NCBI GenBank assembly: GCA_000754445.1
Contig: JNSD01000013.1
Location: forward strand, 124,001-188,000
DNA: 64,000 nt
Origin: an actinobacterium acMicro-4
GTDB taxonomy: Bacteria; Actinomycetota; Actinomycetes; Actinomycetales; Microbacteriaceae
Direction of reading: 5' to 3'
A program made the translations under genes and the position numbers. Shown piece by piece: positions 35,117-44,800 of this stretch (position 1 is the first letter of the stretch; each line of letters opens with the position of its first letter). The notes beneath the pieces were generated by a model, which saw nothing but the letters and a program-made list of their open reading frames with translations, did no database searches and was not told where the DNA came from.

Positions 35117-35869
35117 TTAGCGCTTTTCTCTGCCCTTTTTGGTTCGCGACTTTTCGTGACGACTGGTGCCCTCAGGCCACATGATGCTCCAGCCCCGCTC
35201 GGTGGCCAGCGCAAGCAAGCCTGGGTCTGGATTGACCGCCACCGGATGACCTACCAACTCCAGCAACGGAACATCAGCAACGGAATCCGAGTAGGCATAG
35301 CACGCGCTGAGATCAGCGCCCAGGGACTCGGCCAGCTCCTTCGCGGCCGCGGCCTTAATCGGCCCGTGCAATAGCTCACCCTCTATCTCTCCGGTGAAGC
35401 GGCCCTCATGAATTTCCAAGGTTGTCCCCAGTGCGCCACTCAAGCGAAGGTCCCGGGCAATGATGCTAGCCAGCACAGTGGGGCTCGCGGTGAGCAGCCA
35501 CACCTGACGGCCTTGGTCCCTATGCTCCTGCAGTGTGGCGAGGACGTCCGGGAAAACTTTTGGTGCAATGGAGCGGCGCCATGCACTCTCGCCGACTTGA
35601 ACAAAGTCGGCCACAGAGTGCCCAGCAGCGAGGGCTTGCGCTCGCTCTCTGGTGGACTTGACTCGCTTAGTGGTCTCGCCTTGCTTGATGAATGAGCGCT
35701 GATGAAAGAGCGCCGGAACGACGTGATGCCATCTGATGAATCCTGACTTCCAGGCTTCGATACCAAACATGTAGATGCTCGCACCGCGAACCAGGGTGTT
35801 ATCGACATCAACGAACACCACAACGGGGGAGCCCGCGCTCTTCTTTGATTTCGACGTCACTGTCCTCAT
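35117..35869 (-). CDS. HAD-IB family phosphatase (SerB1-like)
   Basis: 250 residues from MRTVTSKSKKSAGSPVVVFV. HAD motif I DVDNTLVRGASI, motif II WLLTASPTVL and motif III/IV AYSDSVADVPLLELVGHPVAVNPD are intact (given in parts). It belongs to the IB subfamily of phosphoserine-phosphatase-like enzymes, but serine synthesis is not certain and lipid-phosphate substrates are possible. TATGCT lies 9 nt upstream and shares bases with the divergent glutaredoxin promoter. The C-terminus is very basic (RHEKSRTKKGREKR). Confidence 0.85.
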   Translation of the reverse strand: MRTVTSKSKKSAGSPVVVFVDVDNTLVRGASIYMFGIEAWKSGFIRWHHVVPALFHQRSFIKQGETTKRVKSTRERAQALAAGHSVADFVQVGESAWRRSIAPKVFPDVLATLQEHRDQGRQVWLLTASPTVLASIIARDLRLSGALGTTLEIHEGRFTGEIEGELLHGPIKAAAAKELAESLGADLSACYAYSDSVADVPLLELVGHPVAVNPDPGLLALATERGWSIMWPEGTSRHEKSRTKKGREKR

Positions 35870-35882
35870 CCAGACTTCAGCA

Positions 35883-35888
35883 TAGGGT
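35883..35888 (+). promoter_or_regulatory. -10 element TAGGGT of the glutaredoxin-like gene
   Basis: TAGGGT-GAGACT-GTG with a 6-nt gap. Its first two bases are shared with the minus-strand TATGCT that serves the divergent HAD gene. Confidence 0.6.
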
Positions 35889-35894
35889 GAGACT

Positions 35895-36173
35895 GTGCAG
35901 AGCATCACGGTCCGACTCATCGGAAAGCCCGGTTGCCACCTATGCGACGAGGCAAATCTGGTGATCGAGAAGGTTGTGAAGAGTTTTTCCAATGTGGTGG
36001 TCGAACACCGTAATCTCTCCGAGAAGACCGAGTGGGAGAGCGAGTATGGAGACAAGATTCCGGTGATTCACATCGATGATCAGGAATTTGCTTACTGGCG
36101 GGTCGATGCCGGGGCGCTTGCCGACGAACTTCTCTCTCGTGGTGGTCTTTCGGAAGCCAGCGAATCAGAGTAG
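35895..36173 (+). CDS. Glutaredoxin-like thioredoxin-fold protein
   Basis: 92 residues; beta-alpha-beta start TVRLIGKPGCHLCDEANLVI with a CHLC redox pair, then the cis-Pro loop KIPVIHIDDQEFA. The family (DUF836-type, Rv0508-like) sits near HAD/serB1-like genes in many Actinobacteria. A dithiol oxidoreductase function is inferred from CxxC. The tail is acidic. DUF4916 follows after 10 nt and may be co-transcribed. Confidence 0.85.
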   Translation: MQSITVRLIGKPGCHLCDEANLVIEKVVKSFSNVVVEHRNLSEKTEWESEYGDKIPVIHIDDQEFAYWRVDAGALADELLSRGGLSEASESE

Positions 36174-36183
36174 AAAAGACGCC

Positions 36184-36723
36184 ATGTCCTCCACGAGAAC
36201 CCCCGACCCTAATCCCGGCTGGCTCTCCGACGATGAGCTCTCAGAGATTCGCTCTCGCTTGCCACTTCTCTATGTCGAGGCTGTCCCTGTTCGCCTTGAT
36301 GGAATGGGCCAGGTGACCGAGGTGGGTTTGCTGCTCCGCGTGTCCGCGGAGGGGTCGATCGCAAGGGCTTTGGTGGCAGGTCGGGTGATGTTCGGCGAGA
36401 GCGTTCGCGATGCCCTCTTTCGCCACCTTGAAAAGGATCTAGGCCCCATGGCGTTCCCCCAGCTGCCCTCCTCGATGCAGCCAGCTCATGTGGCGGAGTA
36501 CTTCCCCTTTCCCGGGGCAAAGTATGTCGACACGAGACAGCACGCTGTCTCGCTCGTTTATGTGGTTCCGGTGACTGGCACCTGCGAACCCCGTCAGGAT
36601 GCTCTTGATATGGCGTGGATGACACCCGAAGAAGTGACGGCGGACGAGGTCCTGCGGGAGCTAGAGGGCGGCCGGGGTGCGCTGTTAAAAGCCGCACTAG
36701 CCAGCGTCGGGGCCCTGCCCTAA
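36184..36723 (+). CDS. DUF4916 Nudix-like protein
   Basis: 179 residues from MSSTRTPDPNPGWLSDDELS. The strand VEAVPVRLDGMGQVTEVGLL is followed by a degenerate Nudix box: VMFGESVRDALFRHLEKDLG, where the conserved REUxEE is weakened (Arg-His-Leu-Glu-Lys-Asp). This is the DUF4916 pattern as I recall it. Hydrolase activity is doubtful without the full metal-binding glutamates. Confidence 0.78.
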   Translation: MSSTRTPDPNPGWLSDDELSEIRSRLPLLYVEAVPVRLDGMGQVTEVGLLLRVSAEGSIARALVAGRVMFGESVRDALFRHLEKDLGPMAFPQLPSSMQPAHVAEYFPFPGAKYVDTRQHAVSLVYVVPVTGTCEPRQDALDMAWMTPEEVTADEVLRELEGGRGALLKAALASVGALP

Positions 36724-36742
36724 GACCTGGTTATTTCGCGGC

Positions 36743-37207
36743 CTACCAGTTGCGAGCCAGCCGCATCATTACTCTGTGTCGCCACCACCAGAAGAACCGG
36801 AACCCGATGTAGAACGCTGGGCTCAGCAATCCCGCATCCCACTCGAGCCGGTCACTCAAGAGCGTGGTGCCGTGGTCGCTTGGCTCGAGTGTCATCGTGT
36901 GATGGAAGTGATTCATCACTCCCAGAGCGCCACTAAGCCCGCGACCGTTATCGACAAACACCGAGCGCTTGGCGTCCCTCGAGGTGGTGGGGTTGATTTC
37001 CTGGGTTCCCAGTGGCACCAGGCCAAACGCCTTGGCACCAACGACATAGCTCTTGCCACTCTCGTAGCGTTCGGGGAACGCTGTGGGGTCAAGCGGTGTG
37101 AAGCGCAGAAAGGGCTTTGACACTCTTTGGAAGACCGTGGGGTCGTGCAGCGCCGCAAAGGCACCAGAGACGGTACAGGGCAGTTCGACGAGGCGCGTAA
37201 AGGTCAT
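36743..37207 (-). CDS. SRPBCC-like (START/Bet v1 fold) protein
   Basis: 154 residues from MTFTRLVELPCTVSGAFAAL. The beginning (first strand followed by a helix AFAALHDPTVFQRVS) and the final RFFWWWRHRVMMRLARNW amphipathic helix fit a polyketide-cyclase/SRPBCC ligand-binding fold. The substrate is unknown. It faces the DUF427 gene across 58 nt and converges with DUF4916. Confidence 0.72.
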   Translation of the reverse strand: MTFTRLVELPCTVSGAFAALHDPTVFQRVSKPFLRFTPLDPTAFPERYESGKSYVVGAKAFGLVPLGTQEINPTTSRDAKRSVFVDNGRGLSGALGVMNHFHHTMTLEPSDHGTTLLSDRLEWDAGLLSPAFYIGFRFFWWWRHRVMMRLARNW

Positions 37208-37254
37208 CACCTAGTCAGTCTCTCCTACCCGGGTGACTATCAGCCGATAAGCCT

Positions 37255-37260
37255 AGACTT
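37255..37260 (+). promoter_or_regulatory. -10 element TAGACT of the DUF427 gene
   Basis: TAGACT ends 5 nt before the ATG; close to the leaderless geometry. Confidence 0.45.
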
Positions 37261-37265
37261 AGGGC

Positions 37266-37568
37266 ATGAAAGCCTTATTGAACGATGTAGTGATTGCGGA
37301 AGCCACTGAAGACCAGCTGGTGAAAATTGAAGGCAATTGGTATTTCCCGCCCTCCGCTCTGAACGACGAGTTTTTCACCAAGAGCCCGACTCCGTATGTC
37401 TGCCCCTGGAAAGGTGAATGCCAGTACTTCACCCTCACGGTTGATGGCCAGGCGTTTCCCGATCGGGCATGGTCCTATCCGAATCTTCGCCCTGGCGCTG
37501 TTGAACGGGTCGGCACAGACTTCGCGAACTATGTGGCGTTTTGGAAAGAGGTCACGGTCGAGGAGTAA
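37266..37568 (+). CDS. DUF427 domain protein
   Basis: 100 residues matching DUF427: NDVVIAEATEDQLVKIEGNW, YFPPSALN, then PYVCPWKGECQYFTLTVDGQ and AWSYPNLRP. A small beta-barrel protein common in Actinobacteria and cyanobacteria; biochemical role not established. Its last 40 nt overlap the convergent SprT-like gene. Confidence 0.9.
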   Translation: MKALLNDVVIAEATEDQLVKIEGNWYFPPSALNDEFFTKSPTPYVCPWKGECQYFTLTVDGQAFPDRAWSYPNLRPGAVERVGTDFANYVAFWKEVTVEE

Positions 37569-38014
37569 GTCCTCTCCGTCCACACAATCAGATAGGTCGG
37601 GTTGAAACGCTTTTCACACTTGGCGCACGACATAGGCCTCGACGGTTTTCTAAACCGAATGATTTCGTGGCCACTCGGGCATAGTCCGAGCCATTTTGCG
37701 TGGTCTGTGGCCGCTGGTGAGCTGTGGGTGCGTTGCCCTCGGTATCCTATGGAGCGGGCAATTCTCATCCATTTCTCGCCGTGATGGGCGCGAACCCCAG
37801 CCAGAGCGTGGGCAATCTCGTGGAGCAGGACCTGCTCAGACTCATCCTCGGATCCCGCCTCGCTGAGATATCTGGAGAGCGTGATGCGTCGATATCGATG
37901 ACTGCACTGGCCAAACCGAGTCTTGGCGTTGTCCCAGGAGAATGACCAGTCGTGCAATGCGTGGGTAGCGAGCAACAGCGTTGCTCGCTCTTCAACCCAA
38001 TCTCTGCTGGCCAC
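37529..38014 (-). CDS. SprT-like zinc metallopeptidase-domain protein
   Basis: 161 residues. The zinc motif HEIAHALAG (about 66) is followed by HHGEKW, the third ligand region. Downstream is a C-terminal zinc-ribbon-like segment with CPSGH and CAKC. The start (GTG) has TACCCT 6 nt upstream. The family is related to SprT/Spartan proteases that act on DNA-protein crosslinks in eukaryotes; the bacterial role is unknown. Confidence 0.88.
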   Translation of the reverse strand: MASRDWVEERATLLLATHALHDWSFSWDNAKTRFGQCSHRYRRITLSRYLSEAGSEDESEQVLLHEIAHALAGVRAHHGEKWMRIARSIGYRGQRTHSSPAATDHAKWLGLCPSGHEIIRFRKPSRPMSCAKCEKRFNPTYLIVWTERTYSSTVTSFQNAT

Positions 38015-38020
38015 CTTCGA

Positions 38021-38026
38021 AGGGTA
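38021..38026 (-). promoter_or_regulatory. -10 element TACCCT of the SprT-like gene
   Basis: Minus strand TACCCT-TCGAAG-GTG, a 6-nt gap. Confidence 0.5.
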
Positions 38027-38053
38027 GCCAACAAGACTGAGATGCCGGGGGAT

Positions 38054-38076
38054 TTATCCACAAGGATTTATCCGCA
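38054..38076 (+). promoter_or_regulatory. Two DnaA-box-like sequences upstream of rpoB
   Basis: TTATCCACA (a perfect match to the strict DnaA box) and TTATCCGCA (one mismatch) occur 14 nt apart in the same orientation, in a repeated context GGATTTATCC. A third weak copy (CTATCCACA) is at 38240-38248 in the leader. They lie about 30-50 nt before the rpoB -35 region. DnaA binding is inferred. Confidence 0.6.
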
Positions 38077-38082
38077 GGGGGT

Positions 38083-38094
38083 TTTGAGCTCAAA
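38083..38094. promoter_or_regulatory. 12-bp palindrome before the rpoB promoter
   Basis: TTTGAGCTCAAA is a perfect inverted repeat between the DnaA-like boxes and the -35 element; a possible operator, protein unknown. Confidence 0.4.
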
Positions 38095-38106
38095 GTCAAG
38101 TGGGGG

Positions 38107-38136
38107 TGGACAAATCGTTATCAAACCGTATATACT
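38107..38136 (+). promoter_or_regulatory. rpoBC promoter
   Basis: -35 TGGACA and -10 TATACT with an 18-nt spacer, the closest match to the housekeeping consensus in the window. It predicts a leader of about 155-160 nt. That leader holds small hairpins, including TAGC-GGAA-GCTA (38231-38242) and GGCTC-N6-GAGCC just before the ribosome-binding site. Confidence 0.75.
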
Positions 38137-38300
38137 AGAGGTTTGCTTCCGTACCTTCTCCTGCCCTCAAATTGTGGTCGGCTGGAGAGCCCCGAGAATA
38201 GCGGCGGGGTGGACTCTTTCTGCTGAGTTCTAGCGGAAGCTATCCACATGTTCGGTCACTCATATTGAGGCTCTCTATCGAGCCCTGGAGGTAATTTCTC

Positions 38301-41300
38301 TTGGCTGCTGCTCGTTCTGCATCTACTACACCCGCCAAGAACGGTCGAGTCGCTCAGCGTCTCTCGTTCGCCAAAATCTCTGACACCCTCGAGGTTCCGG
38401 ATCTGCTTGCCTTGCAGACCGAGAGCTTCGAGTGGCTCGTTGGTTCCCCTGCGTGGAAGAAGCGCATTGCCGAGGCGAAGGCCGAAGGCAATCCCGTCGT
38501 GTCCACCAAGAGCGGCCTCGAGGAAATCTTCGAAGAGATTTCCCCCATTGAGGACTCGTCTGAGACCATGCAGCTCTCGTTCACAAACCCCTACCTTGAG
38601 GACGAAAAGTACTCCATTGACGAGTGCAAGGAACGCGGCAAGACCTACGCCGCCCCTCTCTACGTAGAGGCCGAGTTTATGAACCACCAGACCGGTGAAA
38701 TCAAGACCCAGACGGTGTTCATGGGTGACTTCCCCCTGATGACCGAAAAGGGAACCTTCATCATCAACGGCACCGAGCGTGTTGTTGTGTCTCAGCTGGT
38801 TCGAAGCCCTGGTGTCTACTTCGAATCCGCCCTCGACAAGCTCAGCGACAAGGAAATCCACTCCGTGCGCGTTATCCCAAGCCGCGGTGCATGGTTGGAG
38901 TTTGAGGTTGACAAGCGTGACCAGGTCGGTGTTCGTATCGACCGTAAGCGCAAGCAGTCCGTCACTGTCTTCTTGAAGGCTCTTGGCCTCACCAGCGAAG
39001 AAATCGCCCAGCACTTCGCTGGGTTCTCTTCTGTGCTTGACGCCCTGGAGAAGGACACCATCCTCACCAAGGAAGAAGCCCTCAAGGACATCTACCGCAA
39101 ACTGCGTCCAGGCGAGCAGGTTGCCGCTGAGGCAGCTCGTCTGCTGATTGACAACTTCTACTTCAACTCGAAGCGCTATGACCTCGCCAAGGTTGGTCGT
39201 TACAAGATCAACCGCAAGCTCGGTCTTGAATTGCCGTTGAACACCTCGGTTCTGACCGTCGATGACATTGTTGCGACCATCAAGTACTTGGTTGCCCTTC
39301 ACGAGGGTCACGCCACGATTCCTGGCACCCGTGCGGGCAAGAAGGTTGACATTCGTCTCGATGTCGATGACATCGACCACTTTGGCAACCGTCGTATTCG
39401 TGCCGTCGGTGAGCTGATTCAGAACCAGGTTCGCACCGGGCTCTCCCGCATGGAGCGCGTGGTCCGCGAGCGTATGACGACTCAGGACATTGAGGCCATT
39501 ACGCCGCAGACCCTGATCAACGTGCGCCCCGTGGTTGCTGCGATCAAAGAGTTCTTTGGCACAAGCCAGCTCTCGCAGTTCATGGACCAGAACAACCCGC
39601 TCTCTGGCCTTACCCACAAGCGTCGCCTTTCGGCACTGGGTCCCGGTGGTCTTAGCCGCGAGCGCGCCGGTGTTGAGGTTCGTGACGTTCACCCCTCCCA
39701 CTACGGCCGTATGTGCCCGATTGAGACCCCTGAAGGCCCGAACATTGGTCTGATTGGTTCACTGGCGTCCTTTGCTCGCATCAATGCGTTTGGTTTCATT
39801 GAGACCCCTTACCGTCGCGTGTCCAAGGGCAAGGTCTCTAAGAACATTGACTACTTGACGGCAAGCGACGAAGACGAGTTCGTCGTCGCCCAGGCTGGAA
39901 CCCCGCTCAATGCTGATGGCACCTTCGCCGAGGACAAGATTCTCGTGCGTAAGAAGGGTGGAGAGGTCGAGTTGGTCGCCCCTGAAGCGGTCGACTATGT
40001 CGATGTGTCCCCCCGCCAGATGGTCTCTGTTGCGACCTCTCTGATCCCGTTCCTCGAGCACGACGATGCTAACCGCGCACTCATGGGTGCCAACATGCAG
40101 CGTCAGGCTGTTCCTCTGCTGCGCTCGGAGTCCCCGCTGGTTGGAACCGGTATGGAGTCCTTCGCCGCTGTTGACGCCGGTGACGTGATTATTGCTGAGG
40201 CCCCCGGTGTTGTCACCGAGGTCTCTGCTGACCACGCAGTGGTCAAGCAGGACAAGGGCGGCACCAAGACTTACTACCTGCGTAAGTTTGACCGCTCGAA
40301 CCAGGGCACAAACTTCAACCACCAGATTCGCGTGAGTGTCGGCGACAAGCTCGACCTCGGGCAGGTCATCGCCGATGGCCCCGCCACCGAGAACGGTGAA
40401 TTGGCTTTGGGTAAGAACCTGCTCGTGGCATTCATGTCATGGGAGGGCTACAACTTCGAAGACGCAATCATCCTCTCCCAGAACTTGGTCAAGGACGACA
40501 CTCTCTCCTCGATTCACATCGAGGAGTATGACGTGGACGCCCGCGACACCAAGCTGGGTAAGGAAGAGATCACTCGTGACCTTCCGAATGTCGGCCCCGA
40601 GCTCTTGGCCAACCTGGATGAGCGAGGAATCATTCGTATCGGTGCAGAGGTTCGCCCTGGCGACATCCTCGTGGGCAAGGTCACACCCAAGGGTGAAACC
40701 GAGCTCAGCGCTGAAGAGCGACTGCTGCGCGCAATCTTCAACGAGAAGAGCCGTGAAGTTCGCGATACGTCTCTCAAGGTTCCCCACGGCGAGCAGGGCA
40801 CCATCATCGGCGTCAAGGTCTTTGACGCTGTCGATGGTGACGACGAACTCGGCTCCGGTGTGAACCAGAGGGTTGTCGTCTATATCGCTCAGAAGCGGAA
40901 AATCTCTGAGGGCGACAAGCTCGCTGGTCGTCACGGAAACAAGGGTGTTATCGCCAGGATTCTTCCTGTCGAGGACATGCCATTCCTTGAGGATGGAACC
41001 CCTGTTGACATCATCTTGAACCCCCTGGGTGTTCCCGGTCGTATGAACTTCGGTCAGGTCTTGGAAATCCACCTCGGGTGGGCTGCCAAGCAGGGGTGGA
41101 AGGTCAGCGGTGACCCCGCATGGGCCAAGCGTCTGGCTGCTCAGGCCAAGGAAGCACTTCCTGGCACCAAGGTCGCAACCCCGGTATTCGATGGTGCAAG
41201 TGAGGAAGAGATTGCTGGTCTTCTCGATGCAACACTCGTGAATCGCGATGGCAATCGCTTGGTGGGCTCGTCTGGAAAAGCACGTCTGTTTGACGGCCGC

Positions 41301-41792
41301 TCCGGTGAGCCTTTCCCCCAGCCTGTCTCGGTGGGCTACATGTACATCCTGAAGCTCCACCACCTCATCGACGACAAGATTCACGCTCGCTCGACGGGAC
41401 CGTACTCGATGATCACCCAGCAACCGCTTGGTGGAAAAGCGCAGTTCGGTGGACAGCGCTTTGGCGAGATGGAGGTGTGGGCTCTCGAGGCCTACGGTGC
41501 CTCCTATGCGCTCCAGGAGCTTCTGACTATTAAGTCGGATGACATCCTTGGCCGCGTCAAGGTCTATGAGGCCATCGTCAAGGGTGAAAACATCCAGGAG
41601 CCCGGCATCCCCGAGAGCTTCAAGGTCTTGATGAAAGAGATGCAGTCGCTGTGTCTCAATGTCGAGGTGCTTTCAGCAGACGGCCAGGCCGTCTCACTGA
41701 AGGACTCCGATGACGAGTTGTACCGCGCTGCGGAAGAACTCGGCATCAACATCTCGACTCGCTTTGAGTCTTCGTCCGTGGACGAAATCTAA
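38301..41792 (+). CDS. rpoB: RNA polymerase beta subunit
   Basis: 1163 residues from a TTG start supported by a GGAGGT site; the N-terminus [20 protein letters not shown] is typical of Microbacteriaceae. The rifampicin-binding region contains [20 protein letters not shown] and [20 protein letters not shown] with wild-type Ser, Asp, His and Ser positions, so rifampicin sensitivity is expected. [20 protein letters not shown] near the C-terminus contacts beta-prime. rpoC follows after 37 nt. The rplJ-rplL genes often upstream of rpoB are not next to it here. Confidence 0.99.
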   Translation: MAAARSASTTPAKNGRVAQRLSFAKISDTLEVPDLLALQTESFEWLVGSPAWKKRIAEAKAEGNPVVSTKSGLEEIFEEISPIEDSSETMQLSFTNPYLEDEKYSIDECKERGKTYAAPLYVEAEFMNHQTGEIKTQTVFMGDFPLMTEKGTFIINGTERVVVSQLVRSPGVYFESALDKLSDKEIHSVRVIPSRGAWLEFEVDKRDQVGVRIDRKRKQSVTVFLKALGLTSEEIAQHFAGFSSVLDALEKDTILTKEEALKDIYRKLRPGEQVAAEAARLLIDNFYFNSKRYDLAKVGRYKINRKLGLELPLNTSVLTVDDIVATIKYLVALHEGHATIPGTRAGKKVDIRLDVDDIDHFGNRRIRAVGELIQNQVRTGLSRMERVVRERMTTQDIEAITPQTLINVRPVVAAIKEFFGTSQLSQFMDQNNPLSGLTHKRRLSALGPGGLSRERAGVEVRDVHPSHYGRMCPIETPEGPNIGLIGSLASFARINAFGFIETPYRRVSKGKVSKNIDYLTASDEDEFVVAQAGTPLNADGTFAEDKILVRKKGGEVELVAPEAVDYVDVSPRQMVSVATSLIPFLEHDDANRALMGANMQRQAVPLLRSESPLVGTGMESFAAVDAGDVIIAEAPGVVTEVSADHAVVKQDKGGTKTYYLRKFDRSNQGTNFNHQIRVSVGDKLDLGQVIADGPATENGELALGKNLLVAFMSWEGYNFEDAIILSQNLVKDDTLSSIHIEEYDVDARDTKLGKEEITRDLPNVGPELLANLDERGIIRIGAEVRPGDILVGKVTPKGETELSAEERLLRAIFNEKSREVRDTSLKVPHGEQGTIIGVKVFDAVDGDDELGSGVNQRVVVYIAQKRKISEGDKLAGRHGNKGVIARILPVEDMPFLEDGTPVDIILNPLGVPGRMNFGQVLEIHLGWAAKQGWKVSGDPAWAKRLAAQAKEALPGTKVATPVFDGASEEEIAGLLDATLVNRDGNRLVGSSGKARLFDGRSGEPFPQPVSVGYMYILKLHHLIDDKIHARSTGPYSMITQQPLGGKAQFGGQRFGEMEVWALEAYGASYALQELLTIKSDDILGRVKVYEAIVKGENIQEPGIPESFKVLMKEMQSLCLNVEVLSADGQAVSLKDSDDELYRAAEELGINISTRFESSSVDEI

Positions 41793-41829
41793 GTAACGAC
41801 CGAGCCAGAACTAACGAGAGAGATACATC

Positions 41830-44800
41830 GTGCTGGAAGCAACAACGTTTGAAGCCCTGCGTATTGGACTTGCCACCTCGGAGCACATCCGCGGCTGGTC
41901 ATACGGCGAGGTCAAGAAGCCTGAAACCATCAACTATCGCACCCTGAAGCCCGAGAAGGATGGCCTCTTCGGAGAGCAGATCTTCGGACCCAGTCGTGAC
42001 TGGGAGTGTGCGTGTGGCAAGTACAAGCGCGTGCGTTTCAAGGGGATCGTCTGTGAGCGCTGTGGCGTTGAGGTCACTAAGTCCTCGGTGCGTCGCGAGC
42101 GCATGGGACACATCGAGCTGGCCGCGCCGGTCACCCACATTTGGTACTTCAAGGGTGTCCCCAGCCGTCTCGGTTACCTCCTGGACATGGCACCGAAGGA
42201 CCTCGAGAAGGTCATCTATTTCGCCGCCTACATGATCATCAACGTGGACGTCGATGCCCGTCACCGCGAAATGCCCGAGCTCGAGAAAGAGCTTCAGCTG
42301 GAGATCAAGCAGTTGGAGAAGGAGCGCGATGCGCTCATTTCTGATCGCATGACTGTTCTCGAGAAGGAACTCGCCGAACTCGAGGCCAACAGCGCCAAGG
42401 CAGACCAGAAGCGCAAGGCGGACGATGCCGGTAAGAAGGAGATGGCGTCGGTGCGTAAGAACTTCGATGACGACATCGCTCACCTCGAGCGCGTCTGGGA
42501 AGATTTCCGTTCGCTGAAGGTGGGCGATCTTCGTGCCGAAGACGCCGTCTTCCAGGACATGCAGGACCGTTACGGCATGTTCTTCGACGCCCACATGGGT
42601 GCCGAGGCAATCCGCCAGCGTCTGCTCGATTTCGACCTGGTCAGCGGAGGCGAGAAGCTCCACGACGAGATTGCTAATGGCAAGGGCCAGCGCAAGATCC
42701 GAGCGATCAAGCGCCTCAAGGTCGTCAATGCGTTCTTGCAGACCGGCGCTTCGCCGGCCTCTATGGTCTTGGAAGTTGTTCCGGTGATTCCACCGGAGCT
42801 TCGCCCCATGGTTCAGCTTGATGGTGGCCGCTTTGCGACTTCTGACCTCAATGACCTCTACCGCCGCGTGATCAACCGCAACAACCGTCTTCGTCGTCTG
42901 CTTGACCTCGGTGCACCCGAGATCATCGTCAACAACGAAAAGCGCATGCTGCAGGAAGCCGTTGACGCACTCTTCGACAACGGTCGTCGTGGTCGCCCCG
43001 TTACCGGAACCGGTAACCGTGCTCTGAAGAGTCTCTCCGACATGCTCAAGGGTAAGCAGGGTCGTTTCCGCCAGAACCTTCTGGGTAAGCGCGTTGACTA
43101 CTCCGGGCGTTCCGTGATTGTCGTGGGCCCCCAGCTCAAGCTTCACCAGTGTGGCCTGCCGAAGATTATGGCCCTCGAGCTCTTCAAGCCCTTTGTAATT
43201 AAGCGCCTGATGGACCTCGGTCACTCGAGCAACATCAAGAACGCCAAGCGCATGGTGGAGCGTTCCAGGCCCGAGGTGTGGGATGTTCTCGAAGAGATCA
43301 TCCGCGAGCGCCCGGTTCTGTTGAACCGCGCACCGACCCTGCACCGTTTGGGTATCCAGGCATTCGAGCCTCAGCTCGTCGAAGGTAAGGCCATCCAGCT
43401 TCACCCGCTGGTCTGTGCTGCCTTCAACGCTGACTTCGATGGTGACCAGATGGCTGTTCACCTGCCGCTCTCGGTTGAAGCTCAGGCCGAAGCCCGCATC
43501 TTGATGCTGGCCTCGAACAACATCCTGAAGCCCTCCGATGGCCGCCCGGTGACCGTGCCCACCCAGGACATGATTATCGGTCTGCACCACCTGACCACCC
43601 TCAAGGAGGGTGCAATCGGTGAAGGCCGTGCATTCAGCTCGATTGCTGAGGCCATCATGGCGATGGACCAGCACTCGCTCGGCTTGAACGCGAAAATCAA
43701 GATCCGCATCGCAAGCCTGCACCTGAAGGACGCTCCCGCTGGATTCGTTCAGGGCAGCTCGGTCATCCACGAGACGACCCTCGGTCGCGCCTTGTTCAAC
43801 GAGTTGCTTCCTGCGGACTACCCGTGGGTTGAGGCTGTTGCTGACAAGCCCATGATCTCCTCGATCGTGAACGACCTCGCCGAGCGCTACCCGAAGGTTG
43901 CCGTTGCTGAGACTCTTGACCGGGTCAAGGACGCTGGCTTCTACTGGGCAACCCGCTCCGGTGTGACGGTGGCATTGAGCGATGTGCTCACCCCCAAGCA
44001 CAAGAAGGACATCGTTGCCAAGTATGAGAAGTTGGCCGCGAAGATTCAGTCGCAGTACGACAAGGGTCTGATCTCAGACGTCGAGCGTCGTCGCGAACTG
44101 GTTGAGGTCTGGAGTGCGTGCACCAAGGAAGTCAACGACGAAATGCGTGCGAGCTTCCCCGAGGACAACACCATCAACCGCATGGTCACCTCCGGTGCCC
44201 GTGGTAACTGGTTGCAGGTCGGAAACATCGCCGGTATGCGTGGTTTGGTCTCCAACCCACGCGGTGAGGTTATCGCCCGCCCGATCATCTCAAGCTACCG
44301 CGAGGGCCTCTCTGTGGCCGAGTACTTCATCGCCACCCACGGTGCCCGTAAGGGTCTGGCGGACACGGCTCTGCGCACCGCAGACTCTGGTTACCTGACT
44401 CGTCGTCTGGTCGATGTGGCACAGGATGTCATCATTCGCGGAGCCGACTGTGGCACGTCCAAGGGAATCACCTTCACCATTGCGGTGAAGGATTCCGAGG
44501 GTGCTTGGGTTCGCGCAAACAACGCCGAGAACACGGTCTATGCCCGTAACCTCGCTGCTGATGCCACGACCGACAAGGGCAAAGTGATTGCCGAGGCTGG
44601 TTCCGATGTGGGCGATGTGCTCATCAACGAACTCGTCTCAGCTGGCGTTCGCGAGATCACTGTCCGCTCTGTGCTCACCTGTGAGGCCGCAGTCGGTGTG
44701 TGTGCCGCGTGTTACGGTCGCTCGTTGGCTTCGGGTATTGCCGTTGACCTCGGTGAGGCTGTGGGAATCATTGCAGCCCAGTCGATTGGTGAACCCGGTA

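Noticed and set aside
41899-44001. 700-codon open frame on the minus strand opposite rpoC
   Set aside because: Antisense of a strongly biased coding sequence (third-position G/C), with no family-like motifs. rpoC on the plus strand is certain.
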